Assembly: GCA_002104895.1 (NCBI GenBank) | Contig: MCFG01000286.1 | Location: 67,501 to 90,290 of the forward strand | Direction of reading: 5' to 3' | DNA from: Anaeromyces robustus | Taxonomy: Eukaryota; Neocallimastigomycota; Neocallimastigomycetes; Neocallimastigales; Neocallimastigaceae | Length of the DNA stretch: 22,790 nucleotides | Shown: in pieces, positions 8,492 to 17,222 of the stretch | How positions within the stretch are numbered: the stretch's first letter is position 1 | How the letters are laid out: each line of letters starts with the position of its first letter | Translations under genes and position numbers: made by a program | Notes under the pieces: model-generated | Seen by the model: only the letters and a program-made list of their open reading frames with translations | What the model was told of the DNA's origin: nothing | The model's database searches: none

Positions 8492-10729
8492 CTATCCTAT
8501 TCCACTAGGGTCGGAAATAGGATCGGCATTTGCCCTACTAGGCTGTCCTACTGTGTTATCAGCATTGACGTTCCTGGAGAGGTTGGTTTTAAATTTATTG
8601 AATAATATATGTTGTCTTTTACAGACAACAGGCATGATATCATTCAATAGAGCCGCAGATCGCAACAAGAATGGGGATTTTGAATAAGTACCAGATTCAG
8701 TCTGACACTTAAACAAACATTCCCATTCCTTTTTGTATGGACTATTGTTAATTCTATCACTAAAACCATAATCTCTACCACCAATTAAAAAAATATATAT
8801 TCTATACCTATTAACTATTTTTTTACTACCTAATATATCTATATTACTTATACTATTATTACTACTTTTATAACCCTTAACAATATTATTTATTCTATTA
8901 TCCACACTAGGGTTATTACTGGTCCTAACTAAACTATTAAAAAGACTATCTAAAAAATAAAAAAAATTTCTATCTAAATCAGAGAAGTGATCAATACGAA
9001 GATTTTTAAATAAGAAACAATTTATAAACCAATGATCAATTCTCTGATAACTGTCACAATGGAAACAACATGAACAACAATTAGGACAAGAATTATTAAT
9101 CATTTTAGCAGCTTTAGCAACTCTAGCATCGATTTTATATCCACATCTTGCCCTAAGTATCCACCGAAAACCTTTGCTATATTCAGGAAATTCTAGATTA
9201 AGCTTTAAGTAACTTCTTGATTCTTCAAAGTTGTACAATTTATAAGTTTTAGCTTTAATTGATTTATCACTGTTCATGTCTCTGTCCCAATAGAATTCCA
9301 TAATTTCTTTAGTAGAGGATGAAATATTGTTTAATTTATCATTTAATATTTTACTTTCTTTGTCCCAAGTCCATTTTCTTGTTGTAGCAACATTATTAAT
9401 TATCTTTGAGATAATGCAGTTGGAGTCCTTCCACTTATTAAAACATCTAACCTGAGCTAAAGCACATTTACCAGAAAGTGGAGGAATATTGAGTTCTTTT
9501 GAGATGCAATAAATAGAAACAAAAGAATTAGGTTTCGAGTAGCCTAAAATCCAATAAAAACCTTTGTTAATTATTGTTTGGGTAGAACTAGTATTGTTTT
9601 TGTTAGAACCAAGCAAAGGCGCGTAATAGGAAACTTGTCCAATAACTTTTGCAGAGAATAAAGTTCTTTTAAGAGGAATAGGAATCAGATCATTTTTTAA
9701 AAAACCCTGAATTGAAAACAAAGCCTTACTAACTTTATTTTTCATTTTACTAATAACGAATTTTAAATCTAGAGTTTTGTGAAAGGGAACACCAAGGTAA
9801 GTATAACAATCTGTTTTAGGGATTGCGATTCCTGTTAAATAAAAGGTAGGGTCCTCTCTAAGAATATATTCCGAATTTTCATGTCTAACAGCTAATGTGC
9901 CACATTTATTAATTCCAAAAGTCATCTCGTTGTCCTTAGCCCATTTACCAACTAAACGAAGAAGTTTGTTCATACGAGATCTACTAGGGGCACAAAGAAC
10001 AATATCATCAGCAAATAATCCTCCACAACAATATTCAGTATCTATTTTCACACCATTATGCAGGCAATCGTTGAAGATGTCGTTGATAAACAAATTAAAA
10101 AGTATAGGAGATAAGGGACATCCTTGTCGAACTCCTTTAAGTATTCTGAAAGAATCGGAAAATTGTCCATTAATTTTAACACAAGCTTTGGAAGACAGAT
10201 ATAGATTCTCCAAAAATTGAAAGCATTTTCCTTGTATACCAAGAGTATAAATTTTCGACAAGATGTTATATATGGGCACAGAATCGTAAGCTTTTTTAAG
10301 GTCCAGAAAAGCTATATAAGTATCTTCCCCTTTGAATTTACGTCTTTGACAAATAGAAAGAATAGAGATATAAAGACTAATACATTCTTCCTTATTCCGA
10401 AAGCCAAATTGTTCTGGTCTGATGAATCCATGACTTATACCATATTCAGAAATTCTAGAAGCAATAATTTTCGAAAGAATCTTAATACCATTATTGATAA
10501 GTGAGATACCACGATAGTTATCACAATTAGAAAGATCGCCTTTTTTTGGAATAGAAACAATGGATGCATTATTCCAAAAAATAGGAAAATCACCATTCCA
10601 AATACGATTAATTAAGAAACAGAAACAACTAAGACCAGCCGGAACATAGGAATCATTATTTACAGAGTCATTTGAAGAGGAATCAGGAATTAAAGCTTTA
10701 TAAAATTCAATAGGGATACCATCGGGACC
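8492..10729 (-). CDS. LINE reverse transcriptase half (frameshifted from endonuclease half)
   Basis: Open frame of 745 codons plus TAG, starting inside the RT domain at GPDGIP (10729) after a one-base loss. Reverse-transcriptase blocks in order: IPKKGDLSNCDNYRGISL (about 10487-10546), PEQFGFRNKEEC (about 10382-10417), AFLDLKKAYDSV with the first catalytic Asp (about 10276-10312), GVRQGCPLSPILFNLFIND, then FADD with the catalytic Asp pair (about 10004-10015), NKCGTL and YTYLGVPF (about 9780-9805). It copies element RNA into DNA at the nicked target. A Cys/His-rich knuckle (CPNC..C..H-x-C, about 9030-9102) follows, as in many LINEs. The C-terminus (VGQPSRANADPISDPSGIG) is encoded by an unusually GC-rich stretch that is conserved in fragment D. 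Apart from the frameshift no stop interrupts it, so decay is very recent or the frameshift is a sequencing error. No native start codon is expected at 10729. Confidence 0.85.
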   Translation of the reverse strand, partial: GPDGIPIEFYKALIPDSSSNDSVNNDSYVPAGLSCFCFLINRIWNGDFPIFWNNASIVSIPKKGDLSNCDNYRGISLINNGIKILSKIIASRISEYGISHGFIRPEQFGFRNKEECISLYISILSICQRRKFKGEDTYIAFLDLKKAYDSVPIYNILSKIYTLGIQGKCFQFLENLYLSSKACVKINGQFSDSFRILKGVRQGCPLSPILFNLFINDIFNDCLHNGVKIDTEYCCGGLFADDIVLCAPSRSRMNKLLRLVGKWAKDNEMTFGINKCGTLAVRHENSEYILREDPTFYLTGIAIPKTDCYTYLGVPFHKTLDLKFVISKMKNKVSKALFSIQGFLKNDLIPIPLKRTLFSAKVIGQVSYYAPLLGSNKNNTSSTQTIINKGFYWILGYSKPNSFVSIYCISKELNIPPLSGKCALAQVRCFNKWKDSNCIISKIINNVATTRKWTWDKESKILNDKLNNISSSTKEIMEFYWDRDMNSDKSIKAKTYKLYNFEESRSYLKLNLEFPEYSKGFRWILRARCGYKIDARVAKAAKMINNSCPNCCSCCFHCDSYQRIDHWFINCFLFKNLRIDHFSDLDRNFFYFLDSLFNSLVRTSNNPSVDNRINNIVKGYKSSNNSISNIDILGSKKIVNRYRIYIFLIGGRDYGFSDRINNSPYKKEWECLFKCQTESGTYSKSPFLLRSAALLNDIMPVVCKRQHILFNKFKTNLSRNVNADNTVGQPSRANADPISDPSGIG

Positions 10730-12768
10730 GAGGCTTTAAAGTTAGGGATAGAAAGGATGGCCTTTTTGATTTCTTCAATGCTGATATCTTGGTTAATATC
10801 CCATACTATGTTATTTCCACTCTTTATACGATTAATAGCGGGAGAATTCTTCCAGAATTTTTTATTCATGCTATGTCCAGTAGAGTCATAACTAAGTTTC
10901 TTATAATAATTGCACCAAACATCTAATTGATCTTTAGTACTATACACTAAGTTATCTTGGTGGTCTCTGATAGGATGAGGTATAAATAACTCCTGATTGT
11001 TATTTTTAATATTCTTCTTAATCCATGACCATGATTTTCTGCTGTCATTTTTTAAGGTAGCCTCGCAGCCTACTTTAATCCAAAATAAATAGTTTTGTCT
11101 TCTAAATTCATTACATTTTTTATGAATAGATTGGCATAATTTATTATAAGATGCAACAAGGATAATAAATTGATTAGGTTCATAATCCAAATGGCTCTTT
11201 TTAATTTGTCGATACTTCAAGCTTTTGATTCTTTGAAGACAGTAAATATTACGTGACATATGGAACATTGATTTCCTAATTTCAGTAGAAGATGTAATTT
11301 CAAGGTCCTCTGCAATTGAATTAGAAGTATTAATAAACTTATCAACTAGATCATCAATAGAAAGAGAAGGATTATTAAAGATCTCATTATTTAAAATAGC
11401 AAACTTGTTATTGTCAACAATATCGTTTTTCATTTCCTTACAGCGAATTCTATTCCATTGAACAACCTTTTTTGGGTGAGTAAAGGAGAGATCAACAAAA
11501 TTTTTCTTACAATATACTAACATTGGTTTATGATCAGAGACTGGGTGATAATCAATAAAGGAAGCATAAGATATAAGGTTCAACATTTTATAATTAACCA
11601 AAGCATGATCAATATCTGAAGATAAATTACCTTGAACCCAAGAGATTCTTGAACTATTGAGAGGTAAAATTATCCAACCATTAATCGGTGATATTTTTTC
11701 TTCAAGGTCCACTGTTTTCATGTTAAAATCCCCAACAAGAATAGAAGCATGATCACGATGAATATTAAGCCAATCAATAACTTCTGCTAAAGCACACTTC
11801 ACTTGTGTAGAATGAGAGCTGACAGGGATATATACATTTCCAACAGAGCATTTAGAGTCGTATATATTATAATTAGTTAAGGAAATAATGTAATTAAATG
11901 AATTCTCTTCAAGTATTGCTTGACAAGATTTATGATAACCTAAAAATAAACCTCTCATGCCTGGAATACTATCAACGGCTCTTCTAACAAAATATCGGTA
12001 ATTGGGAATAGTGACTTTACATGGTTGACTACTATTGGCACCAGAACCGTTCTTTGTTTCTTGAAAACAGAGAAAAAGAGGTTTGAATAATGTGATAAAG
12101 TATTCGATACTATCTTTCTTTTCGTGGTTCCATCCATTGGTATTCCAACTGAGACAAAAAGTAAACTTATCTTTGATAGAATTAAGAGTGTTGAGATTAG
12201 AGTGTATACTAACTAATGAGTTGCGTTGGAAAGAATCTGAAGTATTAGATTGTGAGGATGTTGTAGTAGAATTACTTTGGTTATTAATTGAATCATTTAA
12301 GTTTGTTGTAGAATTTCTTTGGTTATTGATTGAATCATTTAAGTTTGTTGTAGACTTACTTTGGTTATTAATTGAATCATTAAAGTTTGTTGAAGGAGAA
12401 AATAGTTGATTTCTGATCTGTTGAAGTGACCTTTTACGAATATAATGAGTGCAATTACTATACGACAAGCTAGCATTTGAGATATATGATACAAATTTCT
12501 TTTTGAAATCATCGAATTTAAAGTCAGATGATAAAACTTTGATCCTAAAATACCAACCTCTAGAACACATAGATCGTTTAACTGAAAGAATGTACTTGTT
12601 GAATTCCTTAAGATTTGATTCCAGAAAATCCATCATATATGCATTGGTCCATGAGTGAAGGCCATTGATGAAGATAATGCTAGTGTTGTTAATATCAGTT
12701 CCATAACAGCGGAATCCACGAACAAAAACATTGCTATTTTCGTTACTATTATAAAAATTTCGTACCAT
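10690..12768 (-). CDS. LINE apurinic-type endonuclease half of the ORF
   Basis: ATG at 12766-12768, preceded in frame by TAG two codons further up (12775-12777), so this start is the first possible. The correct frame runs to about 10732 (679 residues); the last 13 residues up to the stop at 10690 are out of frame. Residues 1-125 are an unrecognised N-terminal region. Residues 128-170 are three 14-residue Asn/Ser/Thr repeats. Residues about 204-422 are an exonuclease-endonuclease-phosphatase domain: SWNTNG (Asn209/211), QETK (Glu237), GDFN (Asp347, Asn349) and SDHKP (Asp412, His413). All expected catalytic residues are present. This enzyme nicks the target to prime reverse transcription. It is followed by a linker and then IPNFKAS, the start of the RT region. 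With the frame restored the protein would be about 1425 residues. Confidence 0.85.
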   Translation of the reverse strand: MVRNFYNSNENSNVFVRGFRCYGTDINNTSIIFINGLHSWTNAYMMDFLESNLKEFNKYILSVKRSMCSRGWYFRIKVLSSDFKFDDFKKKFVSYISNASLSYSNCTHYIRKRSLQQIRNQLFSPSTNFNDSINNQSKSTTNLNDSINNQRNSTTNLNDSINNQSNSTTTSSQSNTSDSFQRNSLVSIHSNLNTLNSIKDKFTFCLSWNTNGWNHEKKDSIEYFITLFKPLFLCFQETKNGSGANSSQPCKVTIPNYRYFVRRAVDSIPGMRGLFLGYHKSCQAILEENSFNYIISLTNYNIYDSKCSVGNVYIPVSSHSTQVKCALAEVIDWLNIHRDHASILVGDFNMKTVDLEEKISPINGWIILPLNSSRISWVQGNLSSDIDHALVNYKMLNLISYASFIDYHPVSDHKPMLVYCKKNFVDLSFTHPKKVVQWNRIRCKEMKNDIVDNNKFAILNNEIFNNPSLSIDDLVDKFINTSNSIAEDLEITSSTEIRKSMFHMSRNIYCLQRIKSLKYRQIKKSHLDYEPNQFIILVASYNKLCQSIHKKCNEFRRQNYLFWIKVGCEATLKNDSRKSWSWIKKNIKNNNQELFIPHPIRDHQDNLVYSTKDQLDVWCNYYKKLSYDSTGHSMNKKFWKNSPAINRIKSGNNIVWDINQDISIEEIKKAILSIPNFKASVPMVSLLNFIKL
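10729..10731 (-). other. Single-base frameshift in the LINE ORF
   Basis: On the - strand the endonuclease frame reads N-F-K-A then TC, and the next in-frame codons of the other frame read G-P-D-G-I-P. Only two bases remain where a serine-type codon is expected, so one base has been lost. 4277 nt from ATG to stop is one short of a multiple of three, which agrees with one deletion. Confidence 0.85.
12259..12390 (-). repeat. Three 42-bp tandem repeats inside the LINE ORF
   Basis: The segment encodes three near-identical 14-residue units (NLNDSINNQxxSTT) between the N-terminal region and the endonuclease domain. The repeats keep frame and differ by few bases, so copy number probably varies between elements. 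The unit is polar and probably a disordered linker. Confidence 0.85.
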
Positions 12769-13380
12769 TATGATCTATATTTAATATTGATGAAAAAAAT
12801 AAAAAAAGTAAAATGAAAGTACTAAACTAAAAAAATCGAGTTAAAAATGTAGACTAGTAATAACTGAATGTAAATTTTTTCTTTTTTTTTTTTTTTCTTT
12901 TGTTTAAATTTATCAATTGTTTATCTTCTTTACTCTATTATAAAAACACTTGTAGAATATTGATAGTTGTTATAAAAATCTCTTTTTGCGAATGTAAATA
13001 TATTTGAAATCTTGTAAATTCTTAAATTCATGAAAATTAAAAAAAAAAGTTAAAGGTGAAGAACTCAAAAATAACTATTCTAAATTCTAATAAAGTATAA
13101 GCACATGCTTTTGAGTGAATCAAGCTCATACAATAATTAAAGCAATTACAATGGATTCATACAGTGATAATATACAGAAATACATGAAAGGTAAATTTAA
13201 AAGAAAATACAAATAATTCATTTCCTGCATATCCAACTTATACATATTATTAGAAAAAAGAACAATTATTGAGGAGACTTCATAAAATGCCCTTAACGTC
13301 GCCATGTATCGACAGGCATTTACCCTCTTCTGAGCATTCCAAATGAATGGAAGTACAGGTCCTCAGAAGAGGAAATTTAG
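12769..13380 (-). other. LINE 5' leader with two GC-rich hairpins
   Basis: No open frame of note lies upstream of the endonuclease start. The region is less AT-extreme than the DNA to its right. Two hairpins sit at its far end. Hairpin 1 spans 13287-13319: ATGCC pairs with GGCAT and, inside, GTCG (13298-13301) pairs with CGAC (13310-13313). Hairpin 2 spans 13324-13372: CCTCTTCTGAG pairs exactly with CTCAGAAGAGG, with an inner TTCCA/TGGAA stem (13337-13341 and 13348-13352). They are only 4 nt apart. They could be a leader structure for translation or processing of the LINE RNA. The 5' end of the element is not proven. Confidence 0.5.
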
Positions 13381-13510
13381 ATATTATGAATTCGATAAAA
13401 ATTAAGTAAAGAAAAAAAACTTAAAAAGTAAACTTTCTAGACAATCAAGTTTTAAAATAAAATAAAATAAAGTAAAAATTTGAAAATAAATATAAAAATA
13501 AAATAATTAA

Positions 13511-13630
13511 AATATATTTATTTGATATTAACACAAATAAAACATTTATAATATTTTTATATTTAGTAATTATTATTTTTTTAATATTTTTATAAATGTT
13601 TTATTAGGGTTAATATCAAATATATATATA
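13511..13630. repeat. Imperfect foldback element (MITE-like)
   Basis: The left arm (about 13518-13555) reads TTTGATATTAACACAAATAA followed by AACATTTATAA. The right arm (about 13585-13622), reverse-complemented, reads TTTGATATTAACCCTAATAA followed by AACATTTATAA. The arms differ at two bases over about 31 nt and more weakly beyond. The centre is AT-rich and the ends run into AT dinucleotide tracts, so TA-type target duplication cannot be judged. It lies just beyond the presumed LINE 5' end. Confidence 0.75.
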
Positions 13631-14000
13631 TTTTAAAATATATATATATATATTCGTATAATAAATAATATATTAATAATAAAATAATTAAAAAGTTATA
13701 GATATAAAAATAGGAAAAGTAAAAATATTAATTTATTATTATTTTTTTTATTAAATATATATTTTATTTTACATATTTTATTTATTTATTAATTTGTTTT
13801 CTTTTATTATCTTTTATTTCACTTTTATTTTATTTTTATTTATTATTTATTACTTTTATTATTTTTACTTTTATTTTAATTATTTTATATATATTTTTCT
13901 TTTTTTTTTTTTCTTTATTTTTTTTTTTTTTTTAAAAAAAAAGTAAATTTTATATTTATCAGTAACATAATGAAAATTGATTAAGGTTTTAATTGTATAT
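13631..14000. other. AT-rich spacer, downstream region of the dockerin gene
   Basis: Low-complexity T-rich DNA with TTTTATTATTT and AAAATAAAT motifs and poly-T tracts near 13900-13933. It would hold the 3' end of the - strand dockerin transcript. No gene seen. Confidence 0.55.
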
Positions 14001-14696
14001 TTAGTTCATTTCTTTCATTTCTAAAATACCACACCATTCATCATTTTCAATACCCCATTTTGTACCGTCTTCATCAATGTTAATAACTGTTGCATTTGGA
14101 TTCTTACAACATTTAAATCCTAATTTTTGGGCCCAACATTGATGTTCATTTATACCACACCAATCACCGTTTTCAACACCCCACATACCTTCATCATCAG
14201 CATAAACATATTCAGTTAAATTATTTAAACAACAAGGTCTTCCGTATTTTTTGGCCCAACATTGTTCTTCAGTTATACCACACCATTCATCATTTTCAAC
14301 ACCCCACATACCTTCATTATCAGTATAAACATTTTTAGTTGAACTGTTTTTACAACAAGGTCTTCCGTATTTTTCAGCCCAACATTCAATATCCTTAATA
14401 CCACACCAATCATCTTTTTCAACACCAAACTTAATACCTTCATCATCAGTATAAACATTTTCAGTTGAAATATCTTTACAACATTCAATACCGAGTTTTT
14501 CAGATTTACATTCAAATTTTCTTACAATACACCAGGCATCATTTTCATAACCCCATGCACCTTCATCATCTGAATAGAGAATTTCAGTATTGGTTTTACA
14601 GCAATTATCTTCTTCTTTGTCAGATTTACAAATATATGAGGCTTTAGTAGCAGCAATATAGACACTGACTAATGATATAATATTTAAAAATTTCAT
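14001..14696 (-). CDS. Secreted protein of five tandem fungal dockerin (CBM10-type) domains
   Basis: Intronless 231-residue frame, ATG at 14694-14696, TAA at 14001-14003. Residues 1-19 are a signal peptide (cleavage likely after TKA). The rest is five dockerin repeats, at about 22-60, 62-101, 104-142, 146-183 and 186-225. Each has Cys, then CC, then a D(D/N)EG-type turn, WG/FG-x-E(N/K), and a terminal W-C(-G-I). Repeat 1 ends WCIV rather than WCGI and is the most diverged. Repeats 3 and 4 share near-identical DNA and so duplicated recently. In gut fungi such modules dock enzymes onto cellulosome scaffolds. Here there is no catalytic or carbohydrate-binding module at all, so the product may be an adaptor, competitor or spacer of the complex (inference). 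Possible N-glycosylation sites are at N117, N159 and N201. A complete signal peptide argues against a missing 5' exon. Confidence 0.9.
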   Translation of the reverse strand: MKFLNIISLVSVYIAATKASYICKSDKEEDNCCKTNTEILYSDDEGAWGYENDAWCIVRKFECKSEKLGIECCKDISTENVYTDDEGIKFGVEKDDWCGIKDIECWAEKYGRPCCKNSSTKNVYTDNEGMWGVENDEWCGITEEQCWAKKYGRPCCLNNLTEYVYADDEGMWGVENGDWCGINEHQCWAQKLGFKCCKNPNATVINIDEDGTKWGIENDEWCGILEMKEMN

Positions 14697-14966
14697 TTTA
14701 ATTTTATTCTTTTTGTTGAAAAAAAATTAATAAATATTATTATTATTTTTTGTTACTGATTAATTAAAAATTTTATAATTTTTTTTATTATTTATGTTAA
14801 AAAATAACTTATTTTGTTATTTTTTGAAATATTTATGTATGTAAAAAAATAACTTTTTTTGTTATTTTTGAGATTTAATGTGATGATTAAAAAAAAAAAA
14901 AAAAAAAGCAAGAAAAAGAGGATTCTTTTATATATAAATTCTATATTATATAATTATAAAAATTGA

Positions 14967-15000
<34 letters not shown>

Positions 15001-15082
15001 TTCTTTTTAATTCTGCATTGTTTATTTATGATAAAGTATAAGATAAACTTTCATTTTAATAAAGGGTACAATACTTATTATA
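14697..15082. other. Upstream region of the dockerin gene, with a direct repeat
   Basis: A repeat of about 35 bp occurs twice (about 14796-14830 and 14841-14874). Each copy contains AAAAATAAC(T)n and GTTATTTTT, so each is also a small hairpin. Each is preceded by ATTTATGT. The pair lies 100-180 bp upstream of the dockerin start, where it could affect the promoter. A poly-A run (14889-14906) and an (ATT)n array (about 14968-15000) follow. No core promoter motif can be asserted. Confidence 0.5.
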
Positions 15083-15229
15083 ATGTTACACAAAATTATA
15101 ATAGAATTTTTACATAAATTAATTAAAGAATTTTATTACTCTAATAATTTAAAAATATTAAAAAATAAAAATATACAACCACCACCACCACCACCACCAC
15201 AAATTCTATTTAATATGGATGGATATTGA
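15083..15229 (+). CDS. Small ORF with a polyproline run (doubtful)
   Basis: ATG at 15083-15085 and TGA at 15227-15229 give 48 residues. It begins MLHKIIIEFLHKLIKEFYYS and later has seven consecutive Pro coded by CCA, followed by QILFNMDGY and the stop. The CCA repeat is the only GC-rich island in some 2 kb, and the first 30 residues are amphipathic-looking. There is no family recognition. It may be a fragment of an old gene or a chance frame across a microsatellite. Confidence 0.15.
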   Translation: MLHKIIIEFLHKLIKEFYYSNNLKILKNKNIQPPPPPPPQILFNMDGY

Positions 15230-16130
15230 AGAATTATTAATAAATAACAATAATAAATAATAAAAAGATATTGTATAATAAATAGTAAATAGTAAAAAGT
15301 AAATATATAAATAAAAAAAATAAATATTTTTAATAATATGGAATAACAAATAAGTATTTTGATTAAAATAATTATCTATTATCCATAATAATGATAATCC
15401 TATTTATATATTTATTTATTTATTTATTTATTTATTTGTTAATAAAATTATTTCAAATTTTATATTTCAATATTTTTTTTTTTTTCTTTTAAATTATTCA
15501 ATTAATAATTTTATTTGTAACTTTTATTAAACTTTCTGAATTTTTTTTTCTTTTTTTAAACGAATAAAATTAAAGAGAAATAATTTTTAATTTACAATAA
15601 TAATAATAATTAATATAAAAAAAAAATTTTTTTTTTTTTTTTTAAATTTTGATGTGAGAGTTACATAAAATAAATAAAAAATGAAATTTAAAATAAAATA
15701 AAATAAAAGAAAGACATATTTAATATTATAGTTTTTTTATTTATTTATTAATTTTTTATTTTTTTATTTTTTTTTTTAATAATAATTTTTTAATAGAATG
15801 GTTACAAAAAATTTTAAATAATAATTATTTTTGGTTACATAATATTACTAAAAATTAATAATAATAAACAATAACAAATAAAAAATGTATATAATATTAT
15901 ATATAAAATATAATATATATTATTATTTATTATTATTATTATAATTATTATTATTGTGTTTAACGAAAAATAAAATAAAATAAAATAAAATAAATAAATA
16001 AAATAAATAAATAAATAAATAAATAAATAAATTAATATAAATAATAATAATAATTATAATAAATAATAATAATTTTTTTTTGTAAATAATTAGAAATTCT
16101 TTGTTTAATTAGAAATTCTTTGTATATTAA
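15230..16130. other. Low-complexity intergenic DNA
   Basis: AT-rich DNA with (TTTA)n near 15405-15437, poly-T tracts, and mirrored AATAAA/TTTATT arrays near 15960-16030. At the right end a 17-bp direct repeat AATTAGAAATTCTTTGT occurs twice (about 16089-16105 and 16108-16124), close to where LINE fragment D begins. No gene seen. Confidence 0.6.
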
Positions 16131-16149
16131 AATTTGTAACTTTTTATTT

Positions 16150-16477
16150 AATAATTATGATAATAATAACTAATACTGGAGGGAAAAAGAGTGCTATAAT
16201 AATATGTAAAAACAATAAATCCATACTTGCCCTTAATTCTACATATAGAATTAAAGTAAAATTGATCTATCCTATTCCACTTGGGTCGGTAATAGGATCG
16301 GCATTTGCCCTACTAGGCTGTCCTATCAGCATTGATGTTCCTGGAGAGATTGGTTTTTATTGAATAATATATATTGTCTTTTACAAACAACAGGCATGAT
16401 ATCATTCAATAGAGCCGTAGATCGCAACAAGAATGGAGATTTTGAATATGTACCAGACGCATTCTGACACTTAACCA
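16150..16477 (-). mobile_element. LINE fragment D, 5'- and 3'-truncated
   Basis: Nearly colinear with 8390-8714 of the full-length LINE: the 3' untranslated region, the stop region and the last 70 or so codons of the RT frame. Shared words include GGATCGGCATTTGCCCTACT and GGCATGATATCATTCAATAG. It has small deletions relative to the full copy (for example 8 nt where the full copy reads CTACTGTGTTATCAGC, and 5 nt in TTTTAAATTTATTG), which break the frame. The last 130 nt and the poly-A tail found in the full copy are missing or unrecognisable here. It is same-stranded and older than the full copy. Confidence 0.85.
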
Positions 16478-17214
16478 ATTATAAAATCTATGATTCTAAA
16501 ATATATAATAATAAAGTTATTTCATCGTAAATTAAAGCAATTTTTTTATTCGCATAATAAATCGTTTTCAATAAACAAAAAAAAAAAGATTTTTTTATAA
16601 GAGTATTCAATAGTTTTAAGAATAATATTATGATTAGAAATTTTATTTATTTTATGGTTTTCGATACTTCGGTCTTGAGAGTATGGATTTATATTTATAT
16701 TTATTAAATAATAAAAAATTTCCAATTTAGTTTCAAATTCTTTACTATTTCTTTCTTTTTTTTTTTTTTTTTTTTTTTTTTTTGTTAAACAAATTCATTA
16801 ATTACTAATATTTAATTTTGATTTATTTATGTTTACTTATAAAATATATATATAAATATATTTTATTTACTTTTTTTTTTTTTTTATTAATTTTTATAGT
16901 TTTATATTTTTTTATTTTAAAATAAATATATTATTATTATAATAAATACAATTTTTATAAAAAAATAAAACAAAACTGTATATGTTTATATATAAATAAA
17001 ATATTACTGAATTCTAATTAAAAAAATTTTTTTTTTCGTTTTATATTAAATTTTACTAATAATATATATATTTTATATGTTTTATTAATAACTAAATATA
17101 AACTATTATCATTTAATTTTTTTTTTATTATTATAAATTATTCTAAAATAAAAATAAAGATAGTAAAAGTATTATATAAAAAAAGTCGTTTTAATAGTTG
17201 TTTTAATAGTTGTT
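16478..17214. other. AT-rich spacer downstream of the CotH gene
   Basis: Contains a long poly-T tract (about 16755-16783) and further T tracts near 16870-16886. The stretch 16500-16690 is slightly less biased but has no protein-like frame. No gene seen. Confidence 0.6.
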
Positions 17215-17222
17215 TTAATGGT
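17190..17222 (-). repeat. Short tandem repeat across the CotH stop codon
   Basis: On the - strand ATTAAAACAACT is repeated about three times. The first copy includes the TAA stop of the CotH frame (17215-17217), so the unit is partly coding and partly 3' untranslated. Confidence 0.7.

Larger units (their letters stand above)
8239..13380 (-). mobile_element. Near-full-length non-LTR (LINE) retrotransposon
   Basis: Read leftward: a structured 5' leader of about 600 nt (12769 to about 13380), one long reading frame with endonuclease then reverse transcriptase (12768-8492, one frameshift), a 3' untranslated region (8265-8491) and a poly-A tail seen as 26 T at 8239-8264. No separate upstream ORF1 was found. 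No RNase H motif was recognised after the reverse transcriptase; a Cys/His knuckle is present instead. The clade cannot be fixed by eye. The 5' boundary is estimated from the change from moderate to extreme AT content after about 13380; a clean target-site duplication was not found. Related pieces lie at 6472-6525 and about 16150-16477. Confidence 0.85.

Noticed and set aside
12083-12409. + strand open frame with repeated LLWLLIESFKFVV
   Set aside because: It is the antisense of the 42-bp repeats in the LINE endonuclease frame.
13324-13372. Hammerhead-like CTGAGGA on the - strand
   Set aside because: The bases sit within an 11-bp perfect stem, and the GAAA and cleavage-site parts of a hammerhead core are not in place.
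8225-13440. TTTCTAG shared left of the full-length LINE and near 13428 as a target-site duplication
   Set aside because: Only seven bases match and neighbouring bases diverge; this is expected by chance in such AT-rich DNA.
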